DNA from: Euglena gracilis
Taxonomy: Eukaryota > Euglenida > Euglenophyceae > Euglenales
Reading direction: 5' to 3'
Length of the DNA: 64,000 nucleotides
NCBI GenBank assembly: GCA_039621445.1
Contig: CP154954.1
Span: forward strand, 40,789,572 to 40,853,571
Shown piece after piece: positions 48,697 through 60,179 of this stretch. Within the stretch, counting starts at the first letter, position 1. Every line of letters starts with the position of its first letter. The notes below the pieces were generated by a model. It saw only the letters and a list, made by a program, of their open reading frames with translations, did no database searches and had not been told where the DNA came from. Both the position numbers and the translations under genes were made by a program.

Positions 48697-49261
48697 TCGG
48701 ATGGGGGGGGAGGGGCTTATTATGGTTTGGTTTTGTAGAAACATTTGAAGGAACACGCCACCGTCCCCTTTCGGGCGAAATGCCCGGGCTGCGGCTAGGC
48801 TGACCCGTGTCCCAAAGGCCATTCCCACCCACCCCTCACCCCAGGGTCGGCCCGCAGCGGTCCCTCGCGAGGGGTCACTGTTGATGTGTGGGAGGACGCC
48901 GGTGGGTGGAGGTTTTCTTTTGGTGTCTGCATTGCTTCGTTGTTTGGTGTTCTGTCATTGGACCACGTCGTTGTTTTGCACTTCTGGCACCGGGGAATGG
49001 GGCACACCCAGGCTGGCCCTTTTCCGCCTTCTTCCCCTGACCTTCGCCTAACCACATGTAGTGCACCACGGCCTTGTAGTGTGCGGTGCGGAATTTCTCA
49101 TCTCTCTGACGCCACCGGGGAGTTGCACACGCATAAATATTTCAGAAGTTATTCACATTTGATTTCAGGGTAGTCTGGTCAATGTTTTTTTTTTAAACCT
49201 CAGAGTTCTCACTCGATGCCCGCCGCTTCCGGGGCGTCGCGCACCTTTTGTTCTCGTTTCA

Positions 49262-49385
49262 TTCACCCCTCTGGGGAGAATTGGGTGTAGGGATGCGGAA
49301 GTGGGTGACTGGTTCCCGAAAAGTGAATGACTGGTTTTTTGAAAGTGGAAAGTGACCCCCCGGGGATCGGTAATAATGGTCTGGA
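49262..49385. repeat. fragment of ACCATACCATTG family element
   Basis: GTGGGTGACTGGTTCCCG, AAAAGTGAATGACTGGTTTT and GAAAGTGGAAAGTGACCCCC, ending TAATAATGGTCTGG, match the right half of the copies at 34983 and 50071. Confidence 0.65.
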
Positions 49386-49589
49386 CCCCCCCTCCCCCTC
49401 CTCCTGAGGGCTACCCTTGGTACCAAGAAAATCCTCCCTAGCGCTTTGCACCAGGGAAGTTGCTTTGCACTAGGGAACATGTGTTTTGCACCGTAAAACT
49501 CATGTTGTTATTATCTGCTTTGTCAATACGGGGGGAGAAAACTTGCGTGAAAATGCAGTGTGGGGCACTTTTTGAAGCCCCTCAAAAAT

Positions 49590-49815
49590 CTTTCCATTTT
49601 TCGGCCACTTTTGGCCATTTTTGGCCAGTGTTTGTTGCTTCTGGCTCCTTCTTGCTGCTTTTCGCTGTCTTTGGCAATTTTTTTGCTGCTTTGTCTTTGT
49701 CACTTTTTAGCACCCTTTTTTCCCACCTTTGGCTATTTTTGACCACTATTGGCCTTTTTTGGCCACATTTGGCCATTTTGACCATTTTTGGCCATTTTTT
49801 GCCATTTTTGGGGAT
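49590..49815. repeat. degenerate TTTTTGGCCA array
   Basis: TTTTTGGCCA-type units recur about fifteen times with T-tracts spaced 10-11 bp in the clearest parts; inverse sense to the array at 9240-9400. Confidence 0.7.
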
Positions 49816-50070
49816 AAGCTCGAAAAATCTTCCTTTCTCAGCAATCTCGAGGGGGGGATTCCTCAAGAATCTCGATTTTCTCAGACCCCAGATCAAGACC
49901 CAACCTTGATGCAAATAAGTGAGGGGAACGCATTTGTGACACCGGAAAAATTTTTTATCCCCCAATGTCTGCCCTGGACGACCCCCTCCGGGGTGAGAGC
50001 ACCCCCTGGGGGGTGGGAGCATCCCCTGGGCAGTGCTCCCTCCCCCCGTCTGAAAACATCCCTGGTCCCA

Positions 50071-50334
50071 ACCATACCATTGCTTAAGTTGTGTCTGACC
50101 CCCCCCCCCCTTGGAGGCGACTGACTGGTTTTTGCAGAGTGGCTGAATGGTTTTTGGACCCCCCCCCCCTGGGTTGGCCAGGAATGGCTGAAGGTGGCCA
50201 CCTGGCACCGAAGGCACCAGAAAATTTGGGGGGGGTTTGGCCAGAATCCATTGACAAAGTGAAAAGTGAGATTGATTGGCTGGTTTTTGAAAGGAAAGTG
50301 ACCCCCCCCCCGTGGTTGGTAAGCAATGGCATGT
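50071..50334. mobile_element. Capped element, ACCATACCATTG family, copy 2
   Basis: Tips ACCATACCATTGCTTA (50071) and TAAGCAATGGCATG (50319-50333). Internal phrases GACTGACTGGTTTTTGCAGA, GAAGGCACCAGAAAATTTGG and GGCTGGTTTTTGAAAGG match copy 1. Confidence 0.75.
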
Positions 50335-50892
50335 TCCCACCCCCCCAGGGTCATCCACACATCATCCTCATTCATATTTCCCTGATGGGGGGGGGGACGG
50401 AGGGACGGCTGGATTTCATTCAACGCATCCATTTCACATGTTTGTGAAGGTCTATGATGAAAGTTTCCGTCAATTGTGCCCATTCTTCATTCGATGCCAC
50501 ACTCCCTCTTCTTCTCTTTCTTCTCCATCTGTGATGCACCTTTTTGTCCACGGCCACTGTAAAATATTCTGGTCCTTGAGTGGGGCTCTTAATTGCTTTC
50601 CCCCCCCTCCCCCAGAAAATAATCCGGAATGGATGCCCCACAGGTTTTTCAATCACAAAATTGACACAAAACCTCGGTTTTTAAGGAGGAAGGGGCCCTC
50701 CCCCCCTCCGGGCATTGTTTTTCTGTCCACCCTCCCCTCAGGGTTGCCAAAGACAGGTTGGGTTCAGGTTGAATTTTAAGGCGGTGCTGACCCCGCACCC
50801 TGGGGGGTGCCTCCCTTTGCAGGCACTCCCAGACAACGCACCCAGCAGGGTACTTGGCCGAAAGTGCCTGGGCCTTTCAGCACCGAAGGCGC

Positions 50893-51030
50893 CAGACACC
50901 TCGGGTTCCGCACTTTGCCCTTGTGAGGCCATGCCTTGCTCGCCGGCGGTTTGATGCGATTGACACCTCGGGCTCCGCACTTTGCCATCGTGAGGCCATG
51001 CCTTGCTCGCCGGCGGTCTGTCGTGATTGC
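50893..51030. repeat. tandem duplication, about 68-bp unit
   Basis: GACACCTCGGGYTCCGCAC ... TGAGGCCATGCCTTGCTCGC CGGCGGTYTG occurs twice in a row, just upstream of the DIRS-like remains, and may be part of that element's non-coding end. Confidence 0.8.
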
Positions 51031-51089
51031 TCTGGTGCGCTGGGTTAGGAGTCCCTGCTTGGTGCCTTTTGTCGCCGGGGTTGACTGAT

Positions 51090-51705
51090 TCTTGACTTGC
51101 CCTTCGACACCCAGAAGAAAGGAAGAGAGGTCACGAACGAAGAAGAGCCAAGAGCAGAAGTCGTACTCCCTCGAGGCAGACCGAGAAGGGAGGAAGGGAC
51201 ACCGAGGGCGAAGCACAAAGACATTGAATTCAATATCCAGAAGGACACGACCCAGACGAATATAAATTGTAAAGTCAATTATCAAAATTCAATTTGGACT
51301 TCAATGAGCAATGCAATGGAAAAGAAATTTGAATTCTATAGCCACAGACGTCCTGGGTCTGGCCGCAGCGGCTGGAGAACTCGGAAATGCGGTGGACAAC
51401 GTGAAAAAACTGTGGCCGCTCGTATCCCCCAGACCCCCACCCCAGAAATTTCCCAGCACAAATCCCCCCAATGACGGCCACGGTCCTTGGACCACTGTGT
51501 CCAGAAGGCCCAGAAAAAAGCAGTCAGCCCCAGCCCTTGGTGGGCAAAGGAGGGGCCATGGAGGCCCAAAATGCCTCCCAAAGAGACATTCAAGGCCCAC
51601 ACATCAGGGGCATCTACCCCAAAGGCGCACAGTCGCCTGTACACAACTTGGCCAGAAGATGGGGAGATGGAATCAACGCCAAGGAGGTGTTCGCCACGGC
51701 GGGGG
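51090..51705 (+). pseudogene. gag-like region of DIRS-like element
   Basis: A Lys/Glu-rich frame (KKGREVTNEEEPRAEVVLPR, KDIEFNIQKDTTQTN) shifts at about 51330 to a second frame (DVLGLAAAAGELGNAVDNVK, HGPWTTVSRRPRKKQ). The two frames overlap at a point where neither is complete. No zinc knuckle is visible. Assignment as gag is by position only. Confidence 0.45.
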
Positions 51706-52515
51706 GGGGTAGGTAGGGGGGTTAGGGGGTAGGGGGGGTTGGGGGGGTCGCTGAGCTCTTATCCCTTTATGGGTAAGAGCGAAGCTTACCCCTGGCGAAA
51801 CCCCCCCTCGACCCCCCCCTCCCCCCCCGCCCCCCCGGGGCCCCCCGGGTCGGGGCCACCTCGGGAACCGGCGGATTATCACCATGACGGTTCCCGGAAC
51901 TTTTTTTTCAGTCGCGAGCGACTGGATTCTAGTTTCCGAATCACCTGGGTTTGACCCCCAACTCCCCGCCAGGCCCGAGTTATTCACGCGCGAAGGGGTC
52001 CAAACTGGGTAGGATTCGCCCGCCCGCCCCTGGATAAGCCCCCCCCCCCTTTGGACTCTGCCATTTCGGCCAAAAAAAATGTCAATTTTCAAAATATCTC
52101 CAAAATGAAGCCAAATAAAAGGAAATGTCCGAAGACCAAATTTTATGACCTTGGAACGCCCCATCTGCTGGTATTTTGATTTCCCCGCAACTCCCCGCCT
52201 AGCCCGAGATACGGCCGTTTTCGTCCCGGATGGCCGTTTTGTGCACTTTTACCACTGTCCGACTTAGCCTTTTTTCGGCCAAAATTCAGCCAAAAATCAA
52301 TATTTTCAAAATATCTCCAAAATGATGCAAAATCAAAGGAAATGTCCGGAAACCTGAATTGAAGCCCTTGGAACGCTCTATCTACTGGGATTTTGGTTTC
52401 CTCGCAGCTCACCGCCCAGCCCGAGATACGGCCGTTTTTCGGGCCATGGGGGCCAATTTTACAAGCAAATCCCCTCAGTAAGGGGCAGAAAAGGTCTGTC
52501 AACCCCCCCCCCCAA
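51706..52515. repeat. segment interrupting the DIRS-like gag, with tandem repeats
   Basis: It is flanked by GGGGGTAGGTAGGGGGG and TCAACCCCCCCCCCCAATT. It contains two direct copies of an approximately 165-bp unit (52065-52225 and 52280-52440) sharing TTCAAAATATCTCCAAAATG, GGAAATGTCCG and GCCCGAGATACGGCCG, and an outlier at 51950. The open frames on either side have retroelement composition; this segment does not. Confidence 0.55.
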
Positions 52516-52628
52516 TTCATCTTACAGAACAGCCCTTGTCAAGGGCAAAACGGGTGGCCACAGCAGCCCCCCCGGATTTTCAGTGGGGTTGGAGGCCAAG
52601 AAGAATTCAAGGCCTGGAATAACAACAG

Positions 52629-53009
52629 ATGTATTATGGAAAAATATTTATACCTGGAGACCTTGGAGGCCAGCAGGGTGCACCCACAGTGGCCACCAAG
52701 AAGCTAAGGAATATCATGCTGGAGAAAACCCCCGAGGGACCACAGAGGTCCTCTGCCAAAAAAAAATTGAAAAAGGGACCCACAGTGGCCATTTCAATGA
52801 CCCAGCCCCAGGAGGAAAATGGACCCATAGTGGCCCTTTCAAGGACCCAGTTCCCAGAGGAAAAGGGACCCACAGTGGCCCTTTTGGAGGGAGGGGCAAG
52901 AACCCCTCCAACAATTATTTCTCAATTCCCGATCATTCAATCAGGGGGGGACCCACAGAGGCCCTCCTATGGTATGTCAACCAACCATATCAACATGGAG
53001 GAGACCTGA
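52629..53009 (+). pseudogene. DIRS-like element, second gag-like frame with peptide repeats
   Basis: About 126 codons. A 15-residue unit of the form GPTVAxSxTQxxEE recurs three times (52783-52890), encoded by near-identical 42-45 bp DNA repeats. Its role is unknown. Confidence 0.4.
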
Positions 53010-53362
53010 TAGGCAAAACAGGGGCATTGAGCCCTATGGTATGTCTTCCAACAACAAGATCCTCCAGGGAGGTGAGCAGAGAGTGTGTGTGTGTGTGCAT
53101 GCACATCCCCCCAGAGAAAAATTCTTTTTCCAAGGGCCCAAGCCCTAGGAGACCTAGGGGTGCAATGTCCAACACCCCCAGCCCCCCCCCCAAAAAATCA
53201 TCTCATCCAGGAAATAAATTCCATGGAGGAAAAATGGGGAGACACCCCCCTTCATCAAATGTTTCAAAAAATTAAAAAGGTTGACAAAAAACGCCCCCCC
53301 CCCCAACAACATGTCAACTCATCAGGGATGGCGTTCAATCCCCCCGGGGAAACCCACCAAAA

Positions 53363-54180
53363 TTGTCCACCCACCCGAAAACCAGAGCAAATTTGAACCT
53401 AAACCAAGCAGAAAGAATACTACAGGATTACGAAAAATCTGGATCCGTAAAGAGGGTAAGGGATTCAACCACCCAGCCCCTGATCCCCTGGTTTTTGATT
53501 TCAAAACCAGAGGGGCAGACAAAATGGAGATTAATAAGCGATTGCAGGGAAATAAATCAACGGATCCAAGTGAAACCTTTCAAGCTGGATCACATCCAGC
53601 ACTTTTTTCCTGTGTTGGAAAAAGGCCACTGGGAAGCAAAAATAGACCTAAAGGATGCTCACGTCCACATCCCAGTGAGCCAGGCCCTAAGGCCCTTTCT
53701 AAGACATCAGGTGGGGGGGCAGGCCTGGGAATTCCAGGCAGGCTGTTTTGGCCTAAATGTGACGCCCCAAATTATCATGTCAGTAATGAAAACATTCGAA
53801 AAGTTGTGGAGGAAAAGGTGCATCCAGGTATTTATTTACCTGAACGACATTTTACTGGTAGCCCCAACACAAAACATCTTACACAGTGGTCAGGGATTTA
53901 ATAATATCAGGTTTCAAAATCAATGTCAAAAAGTCCACCCTGCAGCCCACCCAAATCGTAAATCACCTTGGGTTTCAACTAAACTTCCAAGAGCGCAAAT
54001 TACAAGTGCCCCCCCCAGAAAATAAAAACAGTAAAAAAGGAGCTGGGAAAAATGATGAAAAAGGATCACATGTCAAAAAGGCAGTTGGATGCCATTTTGG
54101 GGAAAATCGGATGCAATCTAATGGCCCTGCCCTTTCTAAGGGCCTTTACGGATGCCCTGGCAATTTTTTTGGTGGATAAT
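53363..54180 (+). pseudogene. Reverse transcriptase of DIRS-like element
   Basis: WFLISKPEGQTKWRLISDCR, LKDAHVHIPVSQALRPFLRH (motif A), FQAGCFGLNVTPQIIMSVMK (motif B) and VFIYLNDILLVAP (motif C, with Asn for the first catalytic Asp of YxDD). A frameshift near 53885 moves to ISGFKINVKKSTLQPTQIVN and HLGFQLNF. The changed motif C and shift mean this copy is inactive. Confidence 0.85.
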
Positions 54181-54329
54181 TACACAGCCCCCTGGGCTCA
54201 AAACACCCCATTTCCCAAAGAATAAAGGACCAATTAAGACAAATAAAAATTCTCCTGGACTCCTGGGGGGGCAGCCCCTTCCCCCAAATTGCAACCAGTG
54301 AGTTGCACTCAGACTGAAGTACCCATGTC

Positions 54330-54965
54330 TGGGGGGGGGGGGGCTGGACATTCGAACAGGCAAAATCGCGCAAGAATTTTGGAGTGAAAACTCCATTTTG
54401 CACATAAATGTCAAGGAAGTGCAGCAATAAGCACAGTTCAAAGCCTCAGCCAGCCAGTAGAAACTGTGTCCCTGTCAGTGGACAATAAAGTAATTTACGA
54501 TTTCATAACAAAAGGGAGGGGGCAGAAAAGACCCCTTCGATTATATGCTAAGAACCTTTTTCAAATGGTGCATGTAACACAACATAAACCTGCAAGTAAA
54601 GTGGATCCCTTCAAAGGAATGCATAGCACACCCCATAAGCAGGTGGGAAATGGACAGGGGGATTATTCACTGGACCTCCAACTTTTTAAAGGGCCGAGGC
54701 AGCAGTTCAAACGTTACGTAACCCTGAAAACAGCCCTTTTTGCCTCACCAGGCAACAAAAAACTGCCACAATTTGTGGCCAGGTGGCCCCACTGGGAAGC
54801 CACAGCAGTGGACGCATTGCAATGTCCACTGGACAACATGGCGGGACTTAATGTAAACCCCCCCTGGTCAGTAATTCTCCAGATTAAAAAGGTGGCCACT
54901 CCCCCTACTGGGATTCAGCGACATGGTGGCCCCAGTTAATAAAAATGAAAGTACCAGGAACTTGT
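54330..54965 (+). pseudogene. RNase H and post-RNase H domain of DIRS-like element
   Basis: ILHINVKEVQ, then VSLSVDNKVIYDFITKGRGQ (RNase H core), KWIPSKECIAHP in another frame, DYSLDLQLFKG, LFASPGNKKLPQFVARWPHW and VDALQCPLDN; a shift near 54900 then gives PYWDSATWWPQLIK and VPGTCLPVP. The motifs are spread over three frames. Confidence 0.75.
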
Positions 54966-55069
54966 TTACCGGTCCCACCCCCTGTGCGCCGCCGGTCGCC
55001 CCCGCGACCGGCGAGTCCCGTTCGGCCGAGGGCCCGGGGGGGTCCCAGCCGTCGTGGATGACCACCGAC

Positions 55070-56889
55070 AGCCGGGGGGTGGGTGTTTCCGGGGCGGGGC
55101 CTGTGATTTTTCTGGGGGTTGGTGGGCTCAGGCCAACTCGCAATTTTTCACCCAGGTGTTTTCCCCTACCACAGCCGGTGCGTAATATCGTTTTTTGGCG
55201 GTTTCCGAAAATTTGGTAAAAAACGAAAAGTCTTCCATTTTGAATGAAAACTCACTTTTCTCTCTTACACTCTCTCACGCTCTCTTGCACACCTTGAGGA
55301 CAAAAACCAACCCACAGACCAATCCACTGAATCCTGAAACTCTGGAAGTGAGAAACTGAAAGTAACTTAAGTGTGAACAATTGAAAACGAACTGTGAAAT
55401 GTAAATGTGTGAAAATGTGCAAACCTGCGGCAAGGAGGAGGGGTATAGGTAAGGTGGTGGTGGCGGTGTTGTAGGCTCCTTCAATCCAATCCTCCAATAA
55501 TTCCAACCAACAATGTAATGACCAACAATGTAACTGCAAACTCCAATTCAAAGTTCCAACAATGTGATTGATCAAATCCAATTCAATGTATTTCTTCTTT
55601 GCCAAAAAGTGGGGTAAACCCCTCAAGTTCTGTAAAAAAAAAACAGAATTTAAAAGCGCAAAATAATTTGACCCGCTTCCAATTTGTTTCGCGGGTTTTT
55701 TTAACTGATTGGCTGTTACCCGCGACTTTGTAATTTGTGCTTTCTGACAATTTTTGGCTGTCGGCGAAAGCTGGCGGCCGACACCCCCTCCCTTGCGACC
55801 TTAGTCGGACACCAAAAACTAGCCCCCCCCCCCCCCAGTTCCTGAACAACGGGGGGAAATTCTCCATTCGGCACTCTTTCACTCAAAGCCTATGTCCCAC
55901 ACAGGCTCCCTTGAACCAACCAAACATACCAAACAGGAAACAAAATTCAGGGACTATGGCTTTCAAGTGCCCTCAAACCTTTGGTAAAGATTCGGTTCAC
56001 CAACCAATGGATATTTGGCTGCCCCTTCCCCTCTTCTGACGGGTGGAATGAGGGTCTTCACTAAAATCTGCCCCCCGCCCACCTTTTTCCAACGGGCCGG
56101 GGGATTTTTGGTCAAAAATTCGGTTGGCAACCCCCGATTTTTGTCAAAAAAATCCAAGCCCCCCCCCCCTCCTCGGGCCGGGGGCATTTTTGGTCAAAAA
56201 ATCAAGCGACCCCCCCCTCTCCTCGGGCCGGGGGATTTTTGTCAAACCGAAGGGGGGCTCATAATGTGACCAAGGACTTCCAAGCACAATGTAATCCATC
56301 ATCTCAAAGAATGAATCTGAAAAAGAATCCTTCTCCACAAACCCTAACAACACCGCCATGTGTGTATACGAGGGAGACGTGACGGCAACGGCAACGCGGG
56401 GGGTAAGGTGGTGGGAGGGAAGGGAAGAGGGACAGCGGACGGCAAATATAGAAAACTGGCAGCGAATGTACTGCGGTGCCCCTTCGCACTCCCGGCCCCC
56501 TTGCGGGACTTTTTCTCCATTCTTGTTGGCCATTCCTTGTTGCTTGGCCCTGTACATTCCCTCATTTACACGCTCATGCGTGTGTGCGTTCACTCACACC
56601 CACACAGACGTGCAAACACGGTTTTTGAATTTTTTCAGCACTTTGCCTTCCCTTTGGGCTCACCGTAGAGTCTTAGGCAGGGCCTTATGGCTCCACTTAG
56701 AGCCTATGGCCCACCGTCAATTTTTAGTTCGGACATTATGTCCATCTTCACTTTTTTCTCACGGCAATACAAACTCCCCACTGAATCTGTGAATGAAATT
56801 TCCAGCTGGTTCTCAGGTTTTCTCCCCATCCTCATATCCGACCCACTTTGTTAAAAACTCCCACTTTCCATCCTTTCCTTTCCGGTGCC
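55070..56889. other. spacer between the two retroelements
   Basis: No gene seen. It includes a C-rich word segment (56065-56250, GGGCCGGGGGATTTTTGGTC repeated three times in one orientation) and, at 55260-55620, a CTCTCTTACACTCTCTCACG tract. Part of 55.2-56.9 kb may be the terminal region of the minus-strand gypsy element, but its repeat partner would lie outside the window. Confidence 0.5.
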
Positions 56890-57361
56890 TTAGAATTTTC
56901 TCCACCTCCCACTCATCAGGTAATGCCTCTTCTTCTTTTCGGTTTGTTTATAATAAAAAAGAGGCACCCCCTTACCTTCGACTTGGGGTTCCCGATACTC
57001 CTTCAAAAAACTCCTATGAGCCTTTGTCTCCACCCCAGGTTTAATCTCAATTAAATAACTCCGTTTCCCTTCTCCACCCTTCACGACCCCAGGTCCTACC
57101 CACCTAGAGTCAAGCTTCTCACCCGAACCTTCGGGTCTCCTATACCAACCAAACCGTCGTCCCCACCTTTAGGTGTTCCATTTCTTTCCTCCCTTTATTT
57201 ACCCTTGCCACCTCCTCCTCATGCTTTTTGTTGAGTATCCTAGCCACCCTCCCATCAATGTCTTGCATCCTTCGGATAAACTCCACCGAACCCTCACATT
57301 CTTTGGGTGGTTGTGTAGGGTGCCCCTGCCAATGGTCTTTCCCTTCCATGCAAAATTTCAT
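56890..57361 (-). pseudogene. gypsy integrase C-terminal module
   Basis: RRMQDIDGRVARILNKKHEE, HLKVGTTVWLV, then, in a shifted frame, SYLIEIKPGVETKAHRSFLK. HLKVGTxVWLVRRP and the following basic strand pattern match the GPF/GPY-type end of gypsy integrases. Confidence 0.7.
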
Positions 57362-57431
57362 ATGGGCTGAACCCGCTTTCCCCCTTCACATCGTGAATTC
57401 GGTCCAAAACCCAATTGATTTTTTCCTCCGA

Positions 57432-58085
57432 TTACAGTTTTCTAAACACCTCCATTACCTGTTGTCCGGCTCTTTCAACCCTCCCGTTTGCTTGGTGGTG
57501 GTATGCTTGGGAATACGCTTGCCTAATCCCCAAAAGTGCACACATACTTTTCCACCAAGTGCTTGTGAAATGCCTCCTTTGGTCACTCGAAATGACCGAA
57601 GGAACCCCAAAAGGCCTCCACTGATTTTTCACCATTTCCTTGGCCAACTTGGCACCGGTTAATCCCTTTTCCTTGCATGCAACCCCCACAATCCAACCCG
57701 AATGCCTATCGACACAAACGGCAAGGGTGTCATATTTCCCCCCATCGTGTAAAACCCTTGGTATTCGAAACAAATCGATGGCCACACTTGTCATTAGTGC
57801 AGGGGGTATGGGTGTGGACTTGATTGGTCCTTTCAAACTCTCCCCCCTCACACTCGTTTGGCACGTGGAACAATTTTTGCTGCAATTTTGATTGATTTGC
57901 TTTGCAGCCTTTTCATCAGCCCAAACAAAACGGATTGCCATGTGTTTCCAAAATCTTTCAGGGCCAACGTGCCCCAAAAACTCGTGATTTTCTTGAATCA
58001 CCAAGCGTTGAAAACTTTCAGGCACACACAACTTTTCCTCAAAAAACAGTTGGCCATTTAGCACTTTGAAGCCCTTTGGCCACAT
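57432..58085 (-). CDS. gypsy integrase core
   Basis: An open frame of 217 residues. H2C2 zinc site: HEFLGH ... CSKNCSTC. Catalytic D-D-E: SVAIDLFRIP, SVISSDQ and HHQANGRVERAG. The frame is intact, so this may be the least decayed part of the element. Confidence 0.9.
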   Translation of the reverse strand: MWPKGFKVLNGQLFFEEKLCVPESFQRLVIQENHEFLGHVGPERFWKHMAIRFVWADEKAAKQINQNCSKNCSTCQTSVRGESLKGPIKSTPIPPALMTSVAIDLFRIPRVLHDGGKYDTLAVCVDRHSGWIVGVACKEKGLTGAKLAKEMVKNQWRPFGVPSVISSDQRRHFTSTWWKSMCALLGIRQAYSQAYHHQANGRVERAGQQVMEVFRKL

Positions 58086-58462
58086 TGAACCGCCTTTGGT
58101 AGCTACCTATTTTTCTTTCCATGTGGGACATTGGGAATATGCTTCCCCCAATCACGCTCCCAAACGGGCTTGATATCCTTAGGGGTCGTACTTGGCAGGG
58201 CGTCCCCCAATTCCATACGGGTGTCCCCCCTCGAACTTTCTGCCGTCTCCGGGACAGGGGTCGTCTCCCCCCCCCACTTTCTCATCCCAAAAATGAACTC
58301 GTTTCTTTCCTTTCCTGGGCCCTTGGTGAGTGGGTGTCCACAGGGGTGTCTTTTCCTCCTGGGTCTACCCCACCCTCGGTTCCCCTCCTTGCGCACTCTC
58401 CTTTTTCCTCCTCAGGTGTTACGTTTTTGCCGCGACGGGTTGTCACGCCCCGTATCCAGGTA

Positions 58463-58886
58463 TTACGAAAATTTTTCCTCTTCTTTTTCTTCCCGGATAA
58501 AATTTTCCATTTCATCCTTGTCTTCGGCCGACCCGTGCTTACTTATGTCCCTTTGGTCCTGTGAAGCTGGGTATGCCCACCAACTAAGGATATCCGCTAT
58601 GGTATTTTCTTTTCCCAGGATATATCCCACTGTCAAATCATACTTGGAGAAAATTTGGTGCCATCTCGCCCTCTTCCCAACCGGACCTCTAGGGGTATCT
58701 AGGACTTCCCTTGTCCAAGACTCCAAACTTTGGTGGTCGGTTGAAACCAAAACGGGTTGCAATCCAATCAAACTCTCCCATTTTTGTAGTGCCAAATATG
58801 GCATACGTCTCCAACTCCCTGGGGGTCCATTTTCTTTGCCCCTCAGTCAATTTTCGAGACATAAAAGCCACTGGAACAGTCATCAC
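58463..58886 (-). pseudogene. gypsy RNase H
   Basis: VPVAFMSRKLTEGQRKWTPR and ELETYAIF lie in one frame; VLVSTDHQSLESWTREVLDT, RWHQIFSKYDLTVGYILGKE and NTIADILSW in the next. These are the standard RNase H motifs of gypsy elements, split by one frameshift. Confidence 0.88.
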
Positions 58887-59173
58887 ATTCTGTGGGTCTT
58901 CTCCTCTCCTTCATTTGCTCTAACTTTACTGTGCATCAATTGCACAAAGAGCAACACCTTTTTTCAGCTCCTTAGCAAAATTTTTTCAGCTCTTTTAACT
59001 TTTCTTTTCAATTCACACTCCTTTTTTCCAATCCTGGGCTCTTCTTTCTTGCAATTTGCTGCTACTGGCTACATTACCGATGTTTAATAAATTTATCCCA
59101 CTTCCTTAAAATTTTTTTCCATCCTCCCACATTTCAGTGCCTCCTAAAGTTTCATAAAATTTGCCCCAAAAAT

Positions 59174-59977
59174 TCACCAAATTGTCTTCGTTCCCCTGAG
59201 CCCCCCGTGTACCACGTTCACGTCTTTGTCATCCCCTGCATCCAAATCTTTTGGTGTCACCACTAGATCCTTTGCTGTAAGTATGTCATCGATGTACCCT
59301 GTGGCGATATCCCTTACCGGTGTCAAACGGTCATCGATCATTTGCTGAAATTGTTTGGGGGCATTTGTCAAACCCATTACATTCACCCTCCACTGAAAAA
59401 TGCCTTTGGGGGTAAAACAACACGTTATGGTCGACTTTCTGGGTGTAAGGGTTGTTGGTCAAAAGCTTGCTTCAAATCGATGATCGAAAACATTTAGTTT
59501 GCACCATCTTTGACCAAAATGTCTTCAATTTTGGGTAGGGGGTAGTTGCATCGCCTTGTTTGGCTGTTTGGGCCCCTGAGGTCCACCACCCACCTCCAAG
59601 GAAAATTGTTGCATTTTTTTTGGAACTGGAAAAGTCTGTGACAGCCATTCAGAATTTTTGGCTGTGGCTGGCTCAATGAATTTTCTGTCAATCCAGTCTT
59701 GTGTGATATTTTCAAGTGCCTCTTTCCTCTCACCGTGCATGAAAAAAGGCTTCTGTCTGGTTGGCTTTGCCCCCTCCTTCAACGGTATGTATGCATAACC
59801 ATATTGCCCTCTTTCGGGGGGGTCTGGAAATGGCGATGACCGAAATACTGTTCCCCTGTAATCCTGCAAAACTTGTTCTCTCAACTTGACCACCCGTTCA
59901 TCCTCCTTTTTGTCCTCCCCCTCCCTTGCAATTATCATTCGGTTGATAACTTGCACTGGGTGGTCACTTCCCTCCAA
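59174..59977 (-). pseudogene. gypsy reverse transcriptase
   Basis: GAKPTRQKPFFMHGERKEAL, DRKFIEPATAKNSEWLSQTF and PVPKK start the domain; after a shift WRWVVDLRGPNSQTRRCNYP and LPKIEDIL; after another, GLTNAPKQFQQMIDDRL and TGYIDDIL, the catalytic YxDD. Part between the last two (about 59390-59490) is poorly preserved. Confidence 0.88.
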
Positions 59978-60179
59978 ATTGTGGCAACCTCCCTCAGGTC
60001 CTCATCGCTCCAAAATTGCAATTCCTGGTCCAACCCTTCCAAAGGCAAACAAAGACCAAGTTTTTGCAACCCAAACGAAGACCCGTCCACCGCTGTCACA
60101 TTGTCCACTGAAAAATTTGTGTCATCCCTGAATTTTTGCGGCCCCTCCGTCTTTCAAAACCCCGCAAAAAATTAGGTTG

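Larger units (their letters stand above)
47859..51050. other. intergenic spacer rich in repeats
   Basis: No gene seen. It holds a TTG/CTG repeat (48631-48696), word elements of the ACCATACCATTG family, the TTTTTGGCCA array, and a tandem 68-bp repeat. Short Pro-rich frames here lack splice signals or homology. Confidence 0.6.
51090..55060 (+). mobile_element. Decayed DIRS-like retrotransposon
   Basis: In order on the plus strand: a gag-like region, a foreign or repeat segment (51706-52515), a second gag-like part with short peptide repeats, reverse transcriptase, RNase H, and the domain after RNase H. The motifs after RNase H (YSLDLQLF, ALFASPGNKKLPQFVARWP, VDALQC, NVNPPWSVILQIKKV, PYWDSATWWPQLIK) are those of DIRS/Ngaro-type elements, not of LTR elements. 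At least five frameshifts or stops are present. No tyrosine recombinase or methyltransferase could be found before the sequence changes at about 55060, so the 3' part is probably lost. Confidence 0.8.

Noticed and set aside
48209-48803. Plus-strand frames at 48.2-48.8 kb as a gene
   Set aside because: Composition changes at the CTG repeat; no splice sites, start context or domain.
55252-55626. A 124-residue minus-strand protein
   Set aside because: No homology, biased His/Leu composition, and position in a possible terminal region of the gypsy element.
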